Of a DNA stretch of 64,000 bases, positions 7,685 to 16,281 are shown one piece after another. The notes under the pieces were generated by a model, which saw only the letters and a list, made by a program, of their open reading frames with translations, did no database searches and was not told where the DNA came from. The position numbers were made by a program, and so were the translations under genes. This DNA is from Tatumella sp. JGM91 (GTDB lineage: Bacteria > Pseudomonadota > Gammaproteobacteria > Enterobacterales > Enterobacteriaceae). Within the stretch, counting starts at the first letter, position 1; each line of letters begins with the position of its first letter. The stretch covers positions 188-64,187 of the forward strand of contig NZ_JAERJP010000008.1 in assembly GCF_018257575.1 (NCBI RefSeq), read 5' to 3'.

Positions 7685-8446
7685 CTAATGTGATAGCGGA
7701 CCGCTATGGAAACGTAACTCCGTGTCCGGTCCGGTAATTAATGCTGCTTCCGTTTCGCCTATTTTCCGGATCCGTGCACTGATATCACCGGGGGAAATCT
7801 GTCGTGCAAGGGTCAGATAGTCCTGATAATGACGGGCTTCAGAACGTAATAACGAACGGTAGAATTTTGCCAGTTCAGGATCAAGGTACGGGGCCAGTGC
7901 GGCAAAACGTTCACAGGAACGTGCTTCGATATATGCACCACAGATTAGTTTATCCACCAGCGTGTCGGGTTCATGGGTGGTCACCTCGCGCAGTAGTCCT
8001 CTGGCATAACGGCTGGCGGTAATTTTATGGTAGGCCACCCCCCGGGACTGCATAATTTCCCAGACCTGATAAAAATGGTGCAATTCTTCTTTTATCAACA
8101 GCACCATTTTATCAATCAGATCATCAGCGCGGGGACACTCTGCCCGCCGTGTAATCCGGTTACCCAGACTGCGGTGAGCCTCAATAAAATCACTGTCAGG
8201 ACATTCACGGTAGATAAAATTTTCGTAAGGCAACAACCAGTGATTAAGGGTTTCACTACCGGGTTTATCCGCTGCATATTTACGGAGCAGCCAGGCCGCG
8301 GTCTGTGCGGCTTTCAGTTCACAGGTCAGGTGATCGATTAATAGTAATGGCAGATTTTCTGGTCTGGCGGCTTCATCAAGCCATGACCGGGGTGTCCGGC
8401 AATGTAAAAACTGTAACAGGGGGGCTATCAGGGCTGAGTCATTCAT
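7685..8446 (-). CDS. miaE: tRNA-(ms2io6A)-hydroxylase MiaE
   Basis: The 253-residue non-haem di-iron monooxygenase hydroxylates the isopentenyl side chain of ms2i6A37 in tRNA. Iron ligands typical of the family are visible: LTCELKAAQTA (about 40), IKEELHHFYQVWEIM (about 117-131) with ExxH, EARSCERFAAL (about 176) and SEARHYQDYLTLA (about 204) with ExxH. The same gene sits next to rraB-argI in Salmonella but is missing from E. coli K-12, so this is a shared ancestral arrangement. It is transcribed away from argI, downstream of rraB with a 100-bp gap. Confidence 0.92.
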   Translation of the reverse strand: MNDSALIAPLLQFLHCRTPRSWLDEAARPENLPLLLIDHLTCELKAAQTAAWLLRKYAADKPGSETLNHWLLPYENFIYRECPDSDFIEAHRSLGNRITRRAECPRADDLIDKMVLLIKEELHHFYQVWEIMQSRGVAYHKITASRYARGLLREVTTHEPDTLVDKLICGAYIEARSCERFAALAPYLDPELAKFYRSLLRSEARHYQDYLTLARQISPGDISARIRKIGETEAALITGPDTELRFHSGPLSH

Positions 8447-8549
8447 AATTCAGTGGATATCAGACAAAAAAATCTGCAGGTGAACGCTGCCCCGGCCATC
8501 CGTTATCATCAGACCAGGGGACGGGCTTACGACGAAAACTGACAACTAA

Positions 8550-8975
8550 TTAGTGACGCACACCGTTGTCATGGGAGTCAGAACCGTCTTCATCATCCTC
8601 TTCGTCTTCATCTTCGGCATCAGGATCTTCAAAGTAAGTTCCCCAGCCGTCGTAATCCACATTGTGCTTACCGGCCATTTTCACCAGTTGTTCGATCTGA
8701 GCATTAATCAGTTCATCCTTCAGTGCCACTTCGCTGATAATATCGACACACATAACTGTGGTGCCGTCTTCCAGTTCCAGCTCTTCCGGATCAGTCACTT
8801 CATAGCCCAGTTTGAATGCATCAACAGCGGCTTTTTCCAGCGCATCAAAACTGTCGCAGGATAAATGATGCTCTATGGTATAGAGCGCATCAGGATCGCT
8901 GCCATCTTCCAGTAATTCTTCAATGATTTCGCGTGTTTCTTCGCGCTGTTCTTCCATAAAGGATTCAAATGTCAT
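8550..8975 (-). CDS. rraB: Regulator of ribonuclease E activity B
   Basis: The 141-residue acidic cytosolic protein corresponds to E. coli RraB (YjgD). It binds RNase E and changes which mRNAs the degradosome attacks. Recognisable segments are [47 protein letters not shown] and the end of the fold [16 protein letters not shown], followed by a run of Asp/Glu (about 122-135). AGGAA precedes the start. It is divergent from argI, exactly as in E. coli. Confidence 0.95.
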   Translation of the reverse strand: MTFESFMEEQREETREIIEELLEDGSDPDALYTIEHHLSCDSFDALEKAAVDAFKLGYEVTDPEELELEDGTTVMCVDIISEVALKDELINAQIEQLVKMAGKHNVDYDGWGTYFEDPDAEDEDEEDDEDGSDSHDNGVRH

Positions 8976-9089
8976 AGGGATTATTCCTCAGGTGCGCTCA
9001 GGGGCATTCCCCCGCATCAGCGGCTATTTTCCCACAGCCACAGGCGCGGCACTACTCTAAAGCGCAGGATAACTGAAAATAAGGTTGAA

Positions 9090-9128
9090 AATGAATATTC
9101 ATACATATAGATTGAATATTAATTCATA
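9090..9128. promoter_or_regulatory. Tandem ARG boxes in the argI promoter
   Basis: Box 1 is AATGAATATTCATACATA (9090-9107). Box 2 is ATTGAATATTAATTCATA (9111-9128), which matches nnTGAAT-N4-ATTCAnn perfectly. They are 3 bp apart, the spacing used by ArgR hexamers at E. coli arginine genes. They lie 25 bp before the argI start, so arginine-ArgR repression is expected. Confidence 0.9.
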
Positions 9129-9152
9129 TGATTTTTATCTCCGGAGCGATAT

Positions 9153-10157
9153 ATGAGTAAGCTTTACCAGCGTAATTTCCTGAGACTCTTGGATTTTACC
9201 TCTGCTGAACTTGAACAGTTACTGAGTCTGGCCGCCAGCCTGAAACAGGATAAAAAACAAGGTGAGGAATCCCCTGCCCTGCAAGGAAAAAATATTGCGC
9301 TCATCTTCGAAAAAGATTCGACCCGAACCCGTTGCTCTTTCGAAGTTGCCGCTTACGATCAGGGGGCCAGGGTGACCTGGCTGGGTGCCAGTGGTAACCA
9401 GATCGGCCATAAAGAATCAATCAAAGATACAGCACGGGTACTGGGAAGGATGTATGACGGTATCCAGTACCGCGGATATGAACAGAGTATTGTCGAGACG
9501 CTGGCTGAATATGCCGGGGTACCGGTCTGGAATGGTCTGACGACGGAGTTTCATCCGACCCAGTTACTGGCCGATTTGCTGACTATGCGGGAGCACTTAC
9601 CGGGTAAGTCCTGGAACCAGATAACCCTGGTGTATGCAGGCGATGCCCGTAATAACATGGGAAATTCGATGCTGGAAGCGGCAGCACTGACCGGACTTGA
9701 TTTACGGCTGGTCGCGCCGAAAGCATGCTGGCCGGATGCAGAGCTGGTGGAAGAGTGCCTGGCCGTCGCCCGGCAGACCGGCGGGAAAATAACCCTGACG
9801 GAATCCGTTACTGATGGAGTAAAAGGCGCAGACTTTATTTATACGGATGTCTGGGTGTCGATGGGTGAAGCAAAAGAAGCCTGGGCCGAACGGATTGCCC
9901 TGCTGCGTCCGTACCAGGTAAACAACCATATGCTGGCGCTTACCGGTAATCCACAGGTGAAGTTCCTCCACTGCCTGCCGGCGTTCCACGACGATCAAAC
10001 CACTCTGGGCAAACAGATGGCCGAACAATATGGCTTTACTGAGGGTATTGAAGTGACTAATGACGTTTTTGAGTCACCTCACAGCATTGTGTTTGATCAG
10101 GCAGAAAACCGGATGCATACCATTAAAGCGGTCATGGTTGCGACTCTCAGCCCGTAA
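9153..10157 (+). CDS. argI: Ornithine carbamoyltransferase, anabolic
   Basis: The 334-residue enzyme makes citrulline from ornithine and carbamoyl phosphate in arginine synthesis. It has the carbamoyl-phosphate loop STRTR (56-60), EFHPTQ (about 131), the ornithine-binding DVWVSMGE (about 231) and catalytic HCLPAFH (about 272). Twin ARG boxes lie just upstream, and the flanks (rraB, miaE) are those of E. coli/Salmonella argI, so this is the biosynthetic copy. A second OTC, arcB at 13017, shares most of its sequence. CGGAG stands at the usual distance from the ATG. Confidence 0.95.
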   Translation: MSKLYQRNFLRLLDFTSAELEQLLSLAASLKQDKKQGEESPALQGKNIALIFEKDSTRTRCSFEVAAYDQGARVTWLGASGNQIGHKESIKDTARVLGRMYDGIQYRGYEQSIVETLAEYAGVPVWNGLTTEFHPTQLLADLLTMREHLPGKSWNQITLVYAGDARNNMGNSMLEAAALTGLDLRLVAPKACWPDAELVEECLAVARQTGGKITLTESVTDGVKGADFIYTDVWVSMGEAKEAWAERIALLRPYQVNNHMLALTGNPQVKFLHCLPAFHDDQTTLGKQMAEQYGFTEGIEVTNDVFESPHSIVFDQAENRMHTIKAVMVATLSP

Positions 10158-10172
10158 TCAGTCCCGCGATTT

Positions 10173-10209
10173 TGCAGTGATAGTGCTGTCTGTCACTGCA
10201 TGCTCTTTT
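10173..10209 (+). terminator. argI terminator candidate
   Basis: TGCAGTGA (10173-10180) pairs with TCACTGCA (10193-10200), followed by TGCTCTTTTC. It starts 16 bp after the argI stop. The stem is only 8 bp and the T-run interrupted. Confidence 0.5.
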
Positions 10210-10407
10210 CTGCGCAGCCATCGCCTGTGGCATAGTTATTTTAAAATCCGTCGTCTGGCAAGCAGACAAAAGGAAATAACATTCATTATAACTGCATATC
10301 TGGTATCCGATCGCCGGCAGTGATGTATATAACTGACTGTTATCAGAGAATAATAATAAAAAACAAGAATCAGTTCATAAATATAACTTTTCATTTCCTG
10401 CCACTTC

Positions 10408-10425
10408 TGTGAATAACTATTCCCC
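10408..10425. promoter_or_regulatory. ARG-like box upstream of arcA
   Basis: TG + TGAAT-AACT-ATTCC + CC matches nnTGAAT-N4-ATTCAnn at 9 of 10 fixed positions. It may bind the housekeeping ArgR or the ArgR paralogue at 15551. Confidence 0.4.
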
Positions 10426-10459
10426 GGCCAGTTCGGCGTATTAAATAATCACCTTGTAT

Positions 10460-10477
10460 AATGTATAAAAATTCAAC
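10460..10477. promoter_or_regulatory. Second ARG-like box upstream of arcA
   Basis: AATGTATAAAAATTCAAC matches the ARG box at 9 of 10 fixed positions (TGTAT for TGAAT). It lies 52 bp from the first box (about five helical turns) rather than 21 bp, so it is not the classic tandem operator. Confidence 0.4.
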
Positions 10478-10489
10478 ACGATAAATTTG

Positions 10490-10503
10490 TCGTTAAATAT
10501 CAA
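10490..10503. promoter_or_regulatory. FNR/ANR-like site upstream of arcA
   Basis: TCGTTAAATATCAA matches TTGAT-N4-ATCAA at 8 of 10 fixed positions, with a perfect right half. Oxygen-limited induction of arginine deiminase clusters by FNR-type proteins is known (ANR in Pseudomonas). Weak by sequence alone. Confidence 0.3.
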
Positions 10504-10785
10504 TTTCATATTTATTTTTGTGCTTTTTAAAATAGCGTTACAGACTACGCTAGTTGAAATAACCACGCTGATTATTCGGGTATATTTTCATTTTATATAA
10601 AAAAATAAAATCCTAAATAATGATCCCTCTCATAAAGCGGCAACCCCCTGACAATAACCAACAACTCCTTGAATATAGTCACAGTTCTTAGTGCTGGTAA
10701 TTCGTTATTTTCAGGCGAGTTATCAGGAACAGTGTCTGTTGTTTAATTCAGCAGATACTGTTTATTCCACCGATAAGGAGCATCT

Positions 10786-12006
10786 ATGGAAAAGCATTAT
10801 GTTGGTTCTGAAATTGGTACATTACGCAGCGTATTACTCCATCGCCCTCATCTGAGCCTGAAAAGGCTGACGCCTGGCAATTGCCAGGATCTGCTGTTCG
10901 ACGATGTATTATCTGTTGAACGGGCAGGAGAAGAGCACGATCAGTTTGCCGATACCCTGCGACAGCAGGGGATTGAGGTACTGCTACTGTCAGATTTACT
11001 GACCCGGACGCTGGATGTTCCGGCGGCAAAACACTGGCTGCTGGAAACGCAAATTTCTGATTATCGCCTCGGGCCACGTTTTGCGGCCGATATCCGTAGC
11101 TGGCTGGATCAAATGCCACACCGCCTGCTGGCCAGTCATTTCACCGGAGGCTTAACCTGCGATGAATTACCTGCGGAAATACGTAATATTGCCGGACGTC
11201 AGAGTGATCAGGACGACTTTATTACCCGTCCGTTACCCAACCATTTATTTACCCGCGACACCTCATGCTGGATTTATCAGGGGGTCAGTATTAACCCGAT
11301 GGCAAAAATAGCCCGCCAGCGGGAAACCCATAACCTGCGGGCTATCTACCGCTGGCACCCGGCCTTTAATGACGGTGATTTTATCCGCTATTACGGGGAT
11401 GACGATCTTAACTATGATAATGCCACCCTCGAGGGTGGCGATGTGCTGGTTATTGGCCGCGGCACGGTAGTTATCGGTTTGTCGGAACGTACCACCGCCC
11501 AGGGAATAGAATTTCTTGCCAGCGCCTTGTTTAAACATCAGCAGGCCAGCCGCGTTATCGTGCTGGAATTACCTCAGCAACGCTCCTGTATGCATCTTGA
11601 TACCGTGATGACACACCTGGATATCAATACTTTTTCTATCTACCCGCAGATCATTAACCAGCATATCCCTTGCTGGACACTGACTCCGGATGGTTATGGC
11701 GGTCTGCGACGTACGGAAGAAAGTGGTTTTACCAAAGCTCTTGAGCTGGCTCTGGATATTGACCATATCCGCCTGATCACAACCGGAGGTGATCGTTTCG
11801 AAGCAGAGCGCGAGCAATGGAACGATGCCAACAATGTGCTGACCATCCGGCCGGGGGTGGTGATTGGCTACGAACGCAATCTCCGGACTAACGAAAAATA
11901 CGATAAAGCCGGGATCACCGTACTCCCCATCGCCGGTGATGAACTGGGCAGAGGACGCGGTGGTGCAAGGTGCATGAGCTGTCCGCTGGAAAGGGACGGT
12001 ATTTAA
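10786..12006 (+). CDS. arcA: Arginine deiminase
   Basis: The 406-residue cytosolic enzyme converts arginine to citrulline and ammonia, the first step of the arginine deiminase pathway. Catalytic elements are present: Asp in LFTRDTSC (about 160), the EGGD segment (about 216), His in [12 protein letters not shown] (about 270), and nucleophile Cys396 in [13 protein letters not shown] at the C-terminus. AAGGAG lies 6 bp before the ATG. It is the first gene of arcA-arcC-arcB-antiporter-argR paralogue. The arcC start overlaps its stop (TAATG). Many E. coli strains lack this pathway at this locus. Confidence 0.95.
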   Translation: MEKHYVGSEIGTLRSVLLHRPHLSLKRLTPGNCQDLLFDDVLSVERAGEEHDQFADTLRQQGIEVLLLSDLLTRTLDVPAAKHWLLETQISDYRLGPRFAADIRSWLDQMPHRLLASHFTGGLTCDELPAEIRNIAGRQSDQDDFITRPLPNHLFTRDTSCWIYQGVSINPMAKIARQRETHNLRAIYRWHPAFNDGDFIRYYGDDDLNYDNATLEGGDVLVIGRGTVVIGLSERTTAQGIEFLASALFKHQQASRVIVLELPQQRSCMHLDTVMTHLDINTFSIYPQIINQHIPCWTLTPDGYGGLRRTEESGFTKALELALDIDHIRLITTGGDRFEAEREQWNDANNVLTIRPGVVIGYERNLRTNEKYDKAGITVLPIAGDELGRGRGGARCMSCPLERDGI

Positions 12007-12938
12007 TGAGCGGGACAAATAATATGGACAAAAAACCGATACTGGTCGTTGCTCTGGGAGGCAATGCGCTGCTGAAACGCGGCGACCCTCTGGAAGCCGG
12101 TATTCAGCAAAAAAATATCCTGATTGCCGCCAGCGTGATTGCCGGACTGACCGCACAATGGCGGGTGGTACTGGTGCATGGTAACGGGCCTCAGGTCGGG
12201 CTGCTGGCACTACAGAATGCTGCTTATACCTCCGTCAACCCCTACCCGCTGGATGTGCTGGGGGCCGAAACCCAGGGAATGATTGGCTATATGCTGCAGC
12301 AGGCCCTGAAAAACTGTCTGCCGGATACCCATATTACCACCCTTCTGACACAGGTGAAGGTCGATACGCTGGATCCGGCATTTCAGGATCCCTGTAAGTT
12401 TATCGGTCCGCTGTATTCAGCCGATCAGCTGGCTGCATTACCGGCAGACAACCCGTGGCAGATAAAAGCCGACGGATACGGTTTTCGCCGGGTGGTGCCC
12501 TCACCTCTGCCGGTCAGTACTGTCGAGAGCGCGGCGATCATCACATTGCTGGCCGATGATCATCTGGTGATCTGTAACGGCGGGGGCGGAATTCCGGTCA
12601 CAGAAGGTGAAAACGGGTTACAGGGAGTGGAGGCCGTGATTGATAAAGATCAGTCTGCCGCCCTGTTGGCGCGCCAGCTGAATGCGGATGCGTTACTGAT
12701 CCTCACCGATGCAGATGCCGTGTACCTGAACTGGAATACCCCGTCACAGGAAGCCATTGCTCAGACAACCGCCAGTTCACTGGAAGAACTGAGGTTTGAT
12801 GCCGGATCGATGGGACCAAAAGTGTCGGCCTGCTGCCGGTTTGTCAGGCAGTGCCACGGAATTGCCGGGATTGGTGCTCTGCAGGACGGCTGCAGCATTC
12901 TTTCCGGGAAAAAAGGCACACTGATTGTTGCCGGATAA
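12006..12938 (+). CDS. arcC: Carbamate kinase
   Basis: The enzyme transfers phosphate from carbamoyl phosphate to ADP, the ATP-yielding last step of the deiminase pathway. It has VALGGNALL near the N-terminus, LVHGNGPQVGLLALQN (about 55-70), AETQGMIGYMLQQAL, CNGGGGIPVT (about 190) and the substrate-loop end FDAGSMGPKV (about 262). I start it at 12006 (310 residues, [10 protein letters not shown]), one base inside the arcA stop, because AAGGGA lies 9 bp upstream. The internal ATG at 12024 is an alternative, and a longer in-frame extension to 11970 inside arcA is not credible. Confidence 0.93.
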   Translation: MSGTNNMDKKPILVVALGGNALLKRGDPLEAGIQQKNILIAASVIAGLTAQWRVVLVHGNGPQVGLLALQNAAYTSVNPYPLDVLGAETQGMIGYMLQQALKNCLPDTHITTLLTQVKVDTLDPAFQDPCKFIGPLYSADQLAALPADNPWQIKADGYGFRRVVPSPLPVSTVESAAIITLLADDHLVICNGGGGIPVTEGENGLQGVEAVIDKDQSAALLARQLNADALLILTDADAVYLNWNTPSQEAIAQTTASSLEELRFDAGSMGPKVSACCRFVRQCHGIAGIGALQDGCSILSGKKGTLIVAG

Positions 12939-12947
12939 CGGCCAGCC

Positions 12948-12974
12948 AGCCGGTGCTGTTACTCAACACCGGCT
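12948..12974 (+). terminator. Intercistronic hairpin arcC-arcB
   Basis: AGCCGGTG and CACCGGCT (8 bp) enclose an 11-nt loop, followed by TCTTC. It lies 9 bp after arcC. Either a leaky terminator or an mRNA-stability element that would set arcB/antiporter levels apart from arcAC. Confidence 0.5.
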
Positions 12975-13016
12975 TCTTCGGGAGCCGGAAAAGGATAATT
13001 CAGATAAGGATTTTAT

Positions 13017-14021
13017 ATGTCAGTTAACCTGAAACACCGCCATTTTCTGAAACTGCTGGATTACACAGCGGAAGAAATTGATTACCTGCTGACACTCGCC
13101 CGTCAGTTGAAACAGGATAAACAGCGCGGCGAAGAGCATCCCCGGTTAACCGGTAAGAATATTGCGCTGATCTTCGAGAAGAGTTCCACCCGCACCCGCT
13201 GTGCTTTCGAAGTCGCGGCTTTCGATCAGGGGGCAAGGGTTACGTATCTCGGGCCATCGGGTTCACAGATTGGCCATAAAGAATCAATGAAAGATACCGC
13301 CCGGGTACTGGGCCGGATGTACGACGGCATTCAATACCGTGGCTTTGGTCAGCCAATTGTCGAACAGCTGGCGGAATTCGCCGGTGTACCGGTCTGGAAC
13401 GGACTGACTGATGAGTTTCATCCGACCCAGATTCTGGCTGATTTAATGACTATGCAGGAGCATGCACCAGACAGAGCGCTCTCATCCCTGAGCATTGCTT
13501 ACCTGGGGGATGCCCGCAACAACATGGGTAATTCACTGATGGTCGCCGCTGCCATTATCGGTATGGATATCCGGCTGGTAGCACCGCGTGATTTCTGGCC
13601 GCAAGAGACCCTGGTACAACAATGTCAGGCTATTGCGGCGGACAGCGGTGCCCGGATTCTCCTGACCGAATCGGTCAGTGACGGGGTGCGGGGGGTGGAT
13701 TTTCTGTATACCGATGTCTGGGTGTCAATGGGAGAAGCCAAAGCGGCCTGGGCAGAGCGCGTCAGCCTGATGCAGCCTTATCAGGTAAACCAGCAAGTGA
13801 TCGCGGCAACCGGGAATCCCGGTGTGAAATTTATGCATTGCCTGCCCGCTTTCCATAATGAGCACACCTCTGTAGGCCGTGAAATCGAAGAGACTTATGG
13901 CCTGAAGGGCCTGGAAGTCACTGATGAGGTGTTTGAGTCATCCTGTTCGATTGTGTTTGATGAAGCAGAAAACAGGATGCACACCATCAAGGCAGTCATG
14001 GTCGCAACCCTGGCAGACTAA
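13017..14021 (+). CDS. arcB: Ornithine carbamoyltransferase, catabolic
   Basis: The 334-residue paralogue of argI has the same motifs: STRTR at 56-60, [25 protein letters not shown] and HCLPAFH. Its position between arcC and the antiporter gene makes it the phosphorolytic enzyme of the deiminase pathway (citrulline + phosphate to ornithine + carbamoyl phosphate). It is the same length as argI and clearly close to it, so it probably arose by duplication within this lineage rather than by import of a Pseudomonas-type ArcB. No ARG boxes precede it; a 78-bp gap with a hairpin does. The assignment as catabolic rests on context, not on a diagnostic residue. Confidence 0.9.
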   Translation: MSVNLKHRHFLKLLDYTAEEIDYLLTLARQLKQDKQRGEEHPRLTGKNIALIFEKSSTRTRCAFEVAAFDQGARVTYLGPSGSQIGHKESMKDTARVLGRMYDGIQYRGFGQPIVEQLAEFAGVPVWNGLTDEFHPTQILADLMTMQEHAPDRALSSLSIAYLGDARNNMGNSLMVAAAIIGMDIRLVAPRDFWPQETLVQQCQAIAADSGARILLTESVSDGVRGVDFLYTDVWVSMGEAKAAWAERVSLMQPYQVNQQVIAATGNPGVKFMHCLPAFHNEHTSVGREIEETYGLKGLEVTDEVFESSCSIVFDEAENRMHTIKAVMVATLAD

Positions 14022-14027
14022 CCGACC

Positions 14028-14053
14028 ACAGGTACGCCTGGCGGCGTACCTGT
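14028..14053 (+). terminator. Perfect 11-bp intercistronic hairpin arcB-antiporter
   Basis: ACAGGTACGCC, loop TGGC, GGCGTACCTGT. No T-run follows, and the RBS of the next gene (AGGGAG) begins 3 bp later. More likely an RNA-processing or translation-tuning hairpin than a full terminator. Confidence 0.55.
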
Positions 14054-14068
14054 CAGGGAGAAATAACA

Positions 14069-15472
14069 ATGAAGACCTTTAAATTCCCCTCCGCCTATAC
14101 CATTCTGTTTATGCTGATTATTCTGGTCGCCGCACTGAGCTGGCTGATCCCCGCCGGGCAGTATCAGATGGTAATGAATGACACCCTGGGTAAAACCGTG
14201 CCGGTGGCAGGTACCTGGCAGGCCGTCGATCCTAATCCTCAGGGGATCAGCGATATTTTACTGGCTCCCATCGATGGCCTGTGGGATCACCGTACGGGTA
14301 ATGCCGGGGCGATTGATGTGGCGCTGTTTATTCTGATTATCGGCGGGTTCCTCGGTGTGACCAACAGAACCGGTGCCATTGATGCGGGGATCCAGCGGGT
14401 TACCTTAAAACTGAAAGGTAAAGAAGAGTGGATGATCCCGATACTGATGGGCGTATTTGCCCTTGGTGGCACCATTTACGGGATGGCAGAAGAGTCACTG
14501 CCGTTTTATTCACTGCTGGTGCCGGTGATGATCGCTGCCCGCTTTGATCCTATGGTTGCTGCCGCCACCGTATTACTGGGGGCCGGTATCGGTACCCTCG
14601 GATCGACGATTAATCCGTTTTCCACGGTGATTGCGGCCAATGCCGCCGGGATTCCGTTTACCGACGGTATGCTGTTGCGGATCATTATCCTGATCAGTGG
14701 CTGGCTGACCTGCGTCTGGTGGGTCCGCCGCTATGCTATCCGTATCCGTAATCACCCTGATTTATCCGTACTGGCCGATAAAGCAGAAGAGAACCGTCGT
14801 TACTTTCTGGCTCAGCAAGGGGATGAACCTTTAGCCTTTACCCCGGTACGTAAAATTATCCTGCTGCTGTTTGCTGCGGCCTTTGTGATGATGATTTATG
14901 GTGTGGCAGTGAAAGGCTGGTGGATGGGCGAAATTTCCGCCATGTTCCTGGGCGCAGCCATTATCACCGGACTGATAGCCCGGATAAGTGAGGAAGACTT
15001 TACCACGGCATTTATCGACGGTGCGCGGGATCTGCTCGGTGTGGCATTGATCATCGGTATTGCCCGCGGGATCGTAGTGGTGATGGATAACGGAATGATC
15101 ACCCATACACTGCTCAATATGGCTGAGCAATTGGTCACGGGGTTACCGCCGGTAGTGTTTATTAATGTGACCTGGCTGATTGAGATCGTGCTGTCATTCC
15201 TGATCCCTTCTTCTTCCGGACTGGCGGTTCTCAGTATGCCGGTACTGGCACCACTGGCCGATTTTGCCAGTATCGGACGGGATCTGGTCGTCACAGTGTA
15301 CCAGTCGGCTTCCGGGCTGGTGAATCTGATTACTCCAACCTCCGGTGTGGTAATGGGCGGTCTGGCGATTGCCAGAATCCCTTATATCCGTTACCTGAAA
15401 TGGGTGGCTCCGCTACTGGCTATTCTTGTGATTATGAACATAGTTATGCTGAGTGTCTCTGCGCTACTATGA
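14069..15472 (+). CDS. YfcC/ArcD-family basic amino acid antiporter-like membrane protein
   Basis: The 467-residue polytopic inner-membrane protein has about 12 hydrophobic segments. Typical YfcC-family segments are seen: IPAGQY near the first segment, GGTIYGMAEESLPFYSLLVPVMIA (about 131-154), GAGIGTLGSTINPFSTVIAANAAGIPF (about 171-197), LIPSSSGLAVLSMPVLAPLAD (about 381-401) and YQSASGLVNLITPTSGVVMGGLAIA. The family includes proteins annotated as arginine:ornithine antiporters in deiminase clusters. Context (after arcACB) supports arginine/ornithine exchange, but it differs from the APC-type ArcD of Pseudomonas. AGGGAG lies 7 bp before the ATG. Confidence 0.85.
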   Translation: MKTFKFPSAYTILFMLIILVAALSWLIPAGQYQMVMNDTLGKTVPVAGTWQAVDPNPQGISDILLAPIDGLWDHRTGNAGAIDVALFILIIGGFLGVTNRTGAIDAGIQRVTLKLKGKEEWMIPILMGVFALGGTIYGMAEESLPFYSLLVPVMIAARFDPMVAAATVLLGAGIGTLGSTINPFSTVIAANAAGIPFTDGMLLRIIILISGWLTCVWWVRRYAIRIRNHPDLSVLADKAEENRRYFLAQQGDEPLAFTPVRKIILLLFAAAFVMMIYGVAVKGWWMGEISAMFLGAAIITGLIARISEEDFTTAFIDGARDLLGVALIIGIARGIVVVMDNGMITHTLLNMAEQLVTGLPPVVFINVTWLIEIVLSFLIPSSSGLAVLSMPVLAPLADFASIGRDLVVTVYQSASGLVNLITPTSGVVMGGLAIARIPYIRYLKWVAPLLAILVIMNIVMLSVSALL

Positions 15473-15550
15473 TGACCAGCGGACGGCCTGATACGAGGAT
15501 GTAAGGTATCCGGGCAGTTTCTGTCAGGTCCGACAACGGAGATGTCATTT

Positions 15551-16030
15551 ATGCCTATTACCTCGCCAGCCACCAGCAGAGAACTGCAACAGCTGGCACT
15601 CTGCCAGCGGCTGATCCTGCAAAACAGCTATATTTCTCAGGAAGCTCTGCGCAAGGATCTCCAGCGCTATGGCTATCCGATGATCAGCCAGTCAACCATT
15701 TCACGGTTACTTAAAAACCTCGGGGTGATCAAAATCCGTAATAGCCGCGGGCAACGGATTTATACCCTCAGCCCGCTGGCGCAGCCGTTACCTCAGGCCA
15801 GCCGTCCGATTGCTGAAATGGTCGTCGATGTCGTTCATAATAATGAGTTTATTCTGGTACATACCGCTGCCGGTTATGGACGGGCCATCGCCCGCATTCT
15901 TGACTGCCAGCAACTGACCCAGACGATAGGCGTCGTTGCCGGCAGCGATAATGTCTGGATTGCTCCCAGACACAGCCGGCAGATAAGCTCTCTGTACCAA
16001 CAGGTGCGCCATCTGCTGAATGCCGGATAA
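15551..16030 (+). CDS. ArgR-family regulator, second (arc-linked) copy
   Basis: The product has 159 residues. The winged helix (about 25-65) includes GYPMISQSTISRLLKNLGVIKI, close to ArgR. The C-terminal hexamerisation domain (about 85-159) includes VVDVVHNNEFILVHTAAGYGRAIARILD. The arginine-binding GDDT of E. coli ArgR is replaced by GSDN (131-134): the first of two ligand-contacting aspartates is Ser. The housekeeping argR normally lies beside mdh, so this is an extra copy that likely controls the arc cluster. An ATG at 15542 is in frame, but GGAG touches it directly and sits 9 bp from 15551, so I choose 15551. Confidence 0.85.
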   Translation: MPITSPATSRELQQLALCQRLILQNSYISQEALRKDLQRYGYPMISQSTISRLLKNLGVIKIRNSRGQRIYTLSPLAQPLPQASRPIAEMVVDVVHNNEFILVHTAAGYGRAIARILDCQQLTQTIGVVAGSDNVWIAPRHSRQISSLYQQVRHLLNAG

Positions 16031-16069
16031 TACCTGTTCCGGGTATCCCTTTTTCCCGGCGGACAATGC

Positions 16070-16097
16070 TTGTCAGAAATTTCAGGGCCGGTATAAT
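16070..16097 (+). promoter_or_regulatory. pyrBI promoter
   Basis: -35 TTGTCA (16070-16075), 16-bp spacer, -10 TATAAT (16092-16097). The expected initially transcribed stretch is GAAAATTTTCC (16102-16112). Like AATTTG at E. coli pyrBI, this run could allow UTP-sensitive reiterative transcription. Confidence 0.85.
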
Positions 16098-16122
16098 GCG
16101 CGAAAATTTTCCGGGAGAAAGC

Positions 16123-16281
16123 ATGGCACAGATGATGACACACTCTGATACCCGTATCCGCTTTGCTGCGGGCGATAGCCCTTTTTTCTCCGGCATTACT
16201 ACCTATTCTGTTAAAGCCCCTGTTTCAGGGGCTTTTTTTTGCCCGCCATCTGCTCGTGCCGAGGACATCAATAATGGCTAA
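16123..16281 (+). CDS. pyrL: pyrBI leader peptide
   Basis: A 52-codon leader ORF starts with ATG after CCGGGAG. It runs through the U-rich pause region (CCTTTTTTCTCC) and the attenuator, and its stop overlaps the pyrB start by 8 bp. In E. coli the ribosome translating pyrL stays close to RNA polymerase when UTP is low and blocks the terminator. The amino-acid sequence is hardly conserved with E. coli PyrL except the shared terminator-coded end GAFFCP, but the architecture is the same. Two further in-frame ATGs (codons 4 and 5) follow. Confidence 0.85.
   Translation: MAQMMTHSDTRIRFAAGDSPFFSGITTYSVKAPVSGAFFCPPSARAEDINNG
16170..16187 (+). promoter_or_regulatory. Transcription pause hairpin in the pyrBI leader
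   Basis: GGGC-GATA-GCCC followed by six Ts, inside pyrL. It resembles the UTP-sensitive pause that couples RNA polymerase to the leader ribosome in E. coli pyrBI. Confidence 0.6.
16213..16240 (+). terminator. pyrBI attenuator
   Basis: AAAGCCCCTG-TTT-CAGGGGCTTTTTTTT: perfect stem and eight Ts, 33 bp before pyrB. UTP-controlled transcription attenuation. Confidence 0.93.

Larger units (their letters stand above)
10158..10785. other. 628-bp AT-rich intergenic region: argI terminator and arcA control region
   Basis: No convincing gene. It begins with a terminator-like hairpin (10173-10200) and continues as AT-rich DNA holding two ARG-like boxes (10408-10425 and 10460-10477), an FNR-like site (10490-10503) and a TATAAT at 10457-10462. 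An ORF at 10060-10323 overlaps argI in another frame and has no support. The long leader fits a complex anaerobic/arginine-induced promoter for the arc cluster. Confidence 0.6.

Noticed and set aside
10060-10323. 87-codon frame overlapping the end of argI
   Set aside because: Out of frame inside argI for its first third, no RBS and no recognisable product; it crosses the argI terminator hairpin.
16163-16273. 37-codon N-terminal extension of pyrB
   Set aside because: It runs through the attenuator and pyrL; PyrB of known length starts at 16274.
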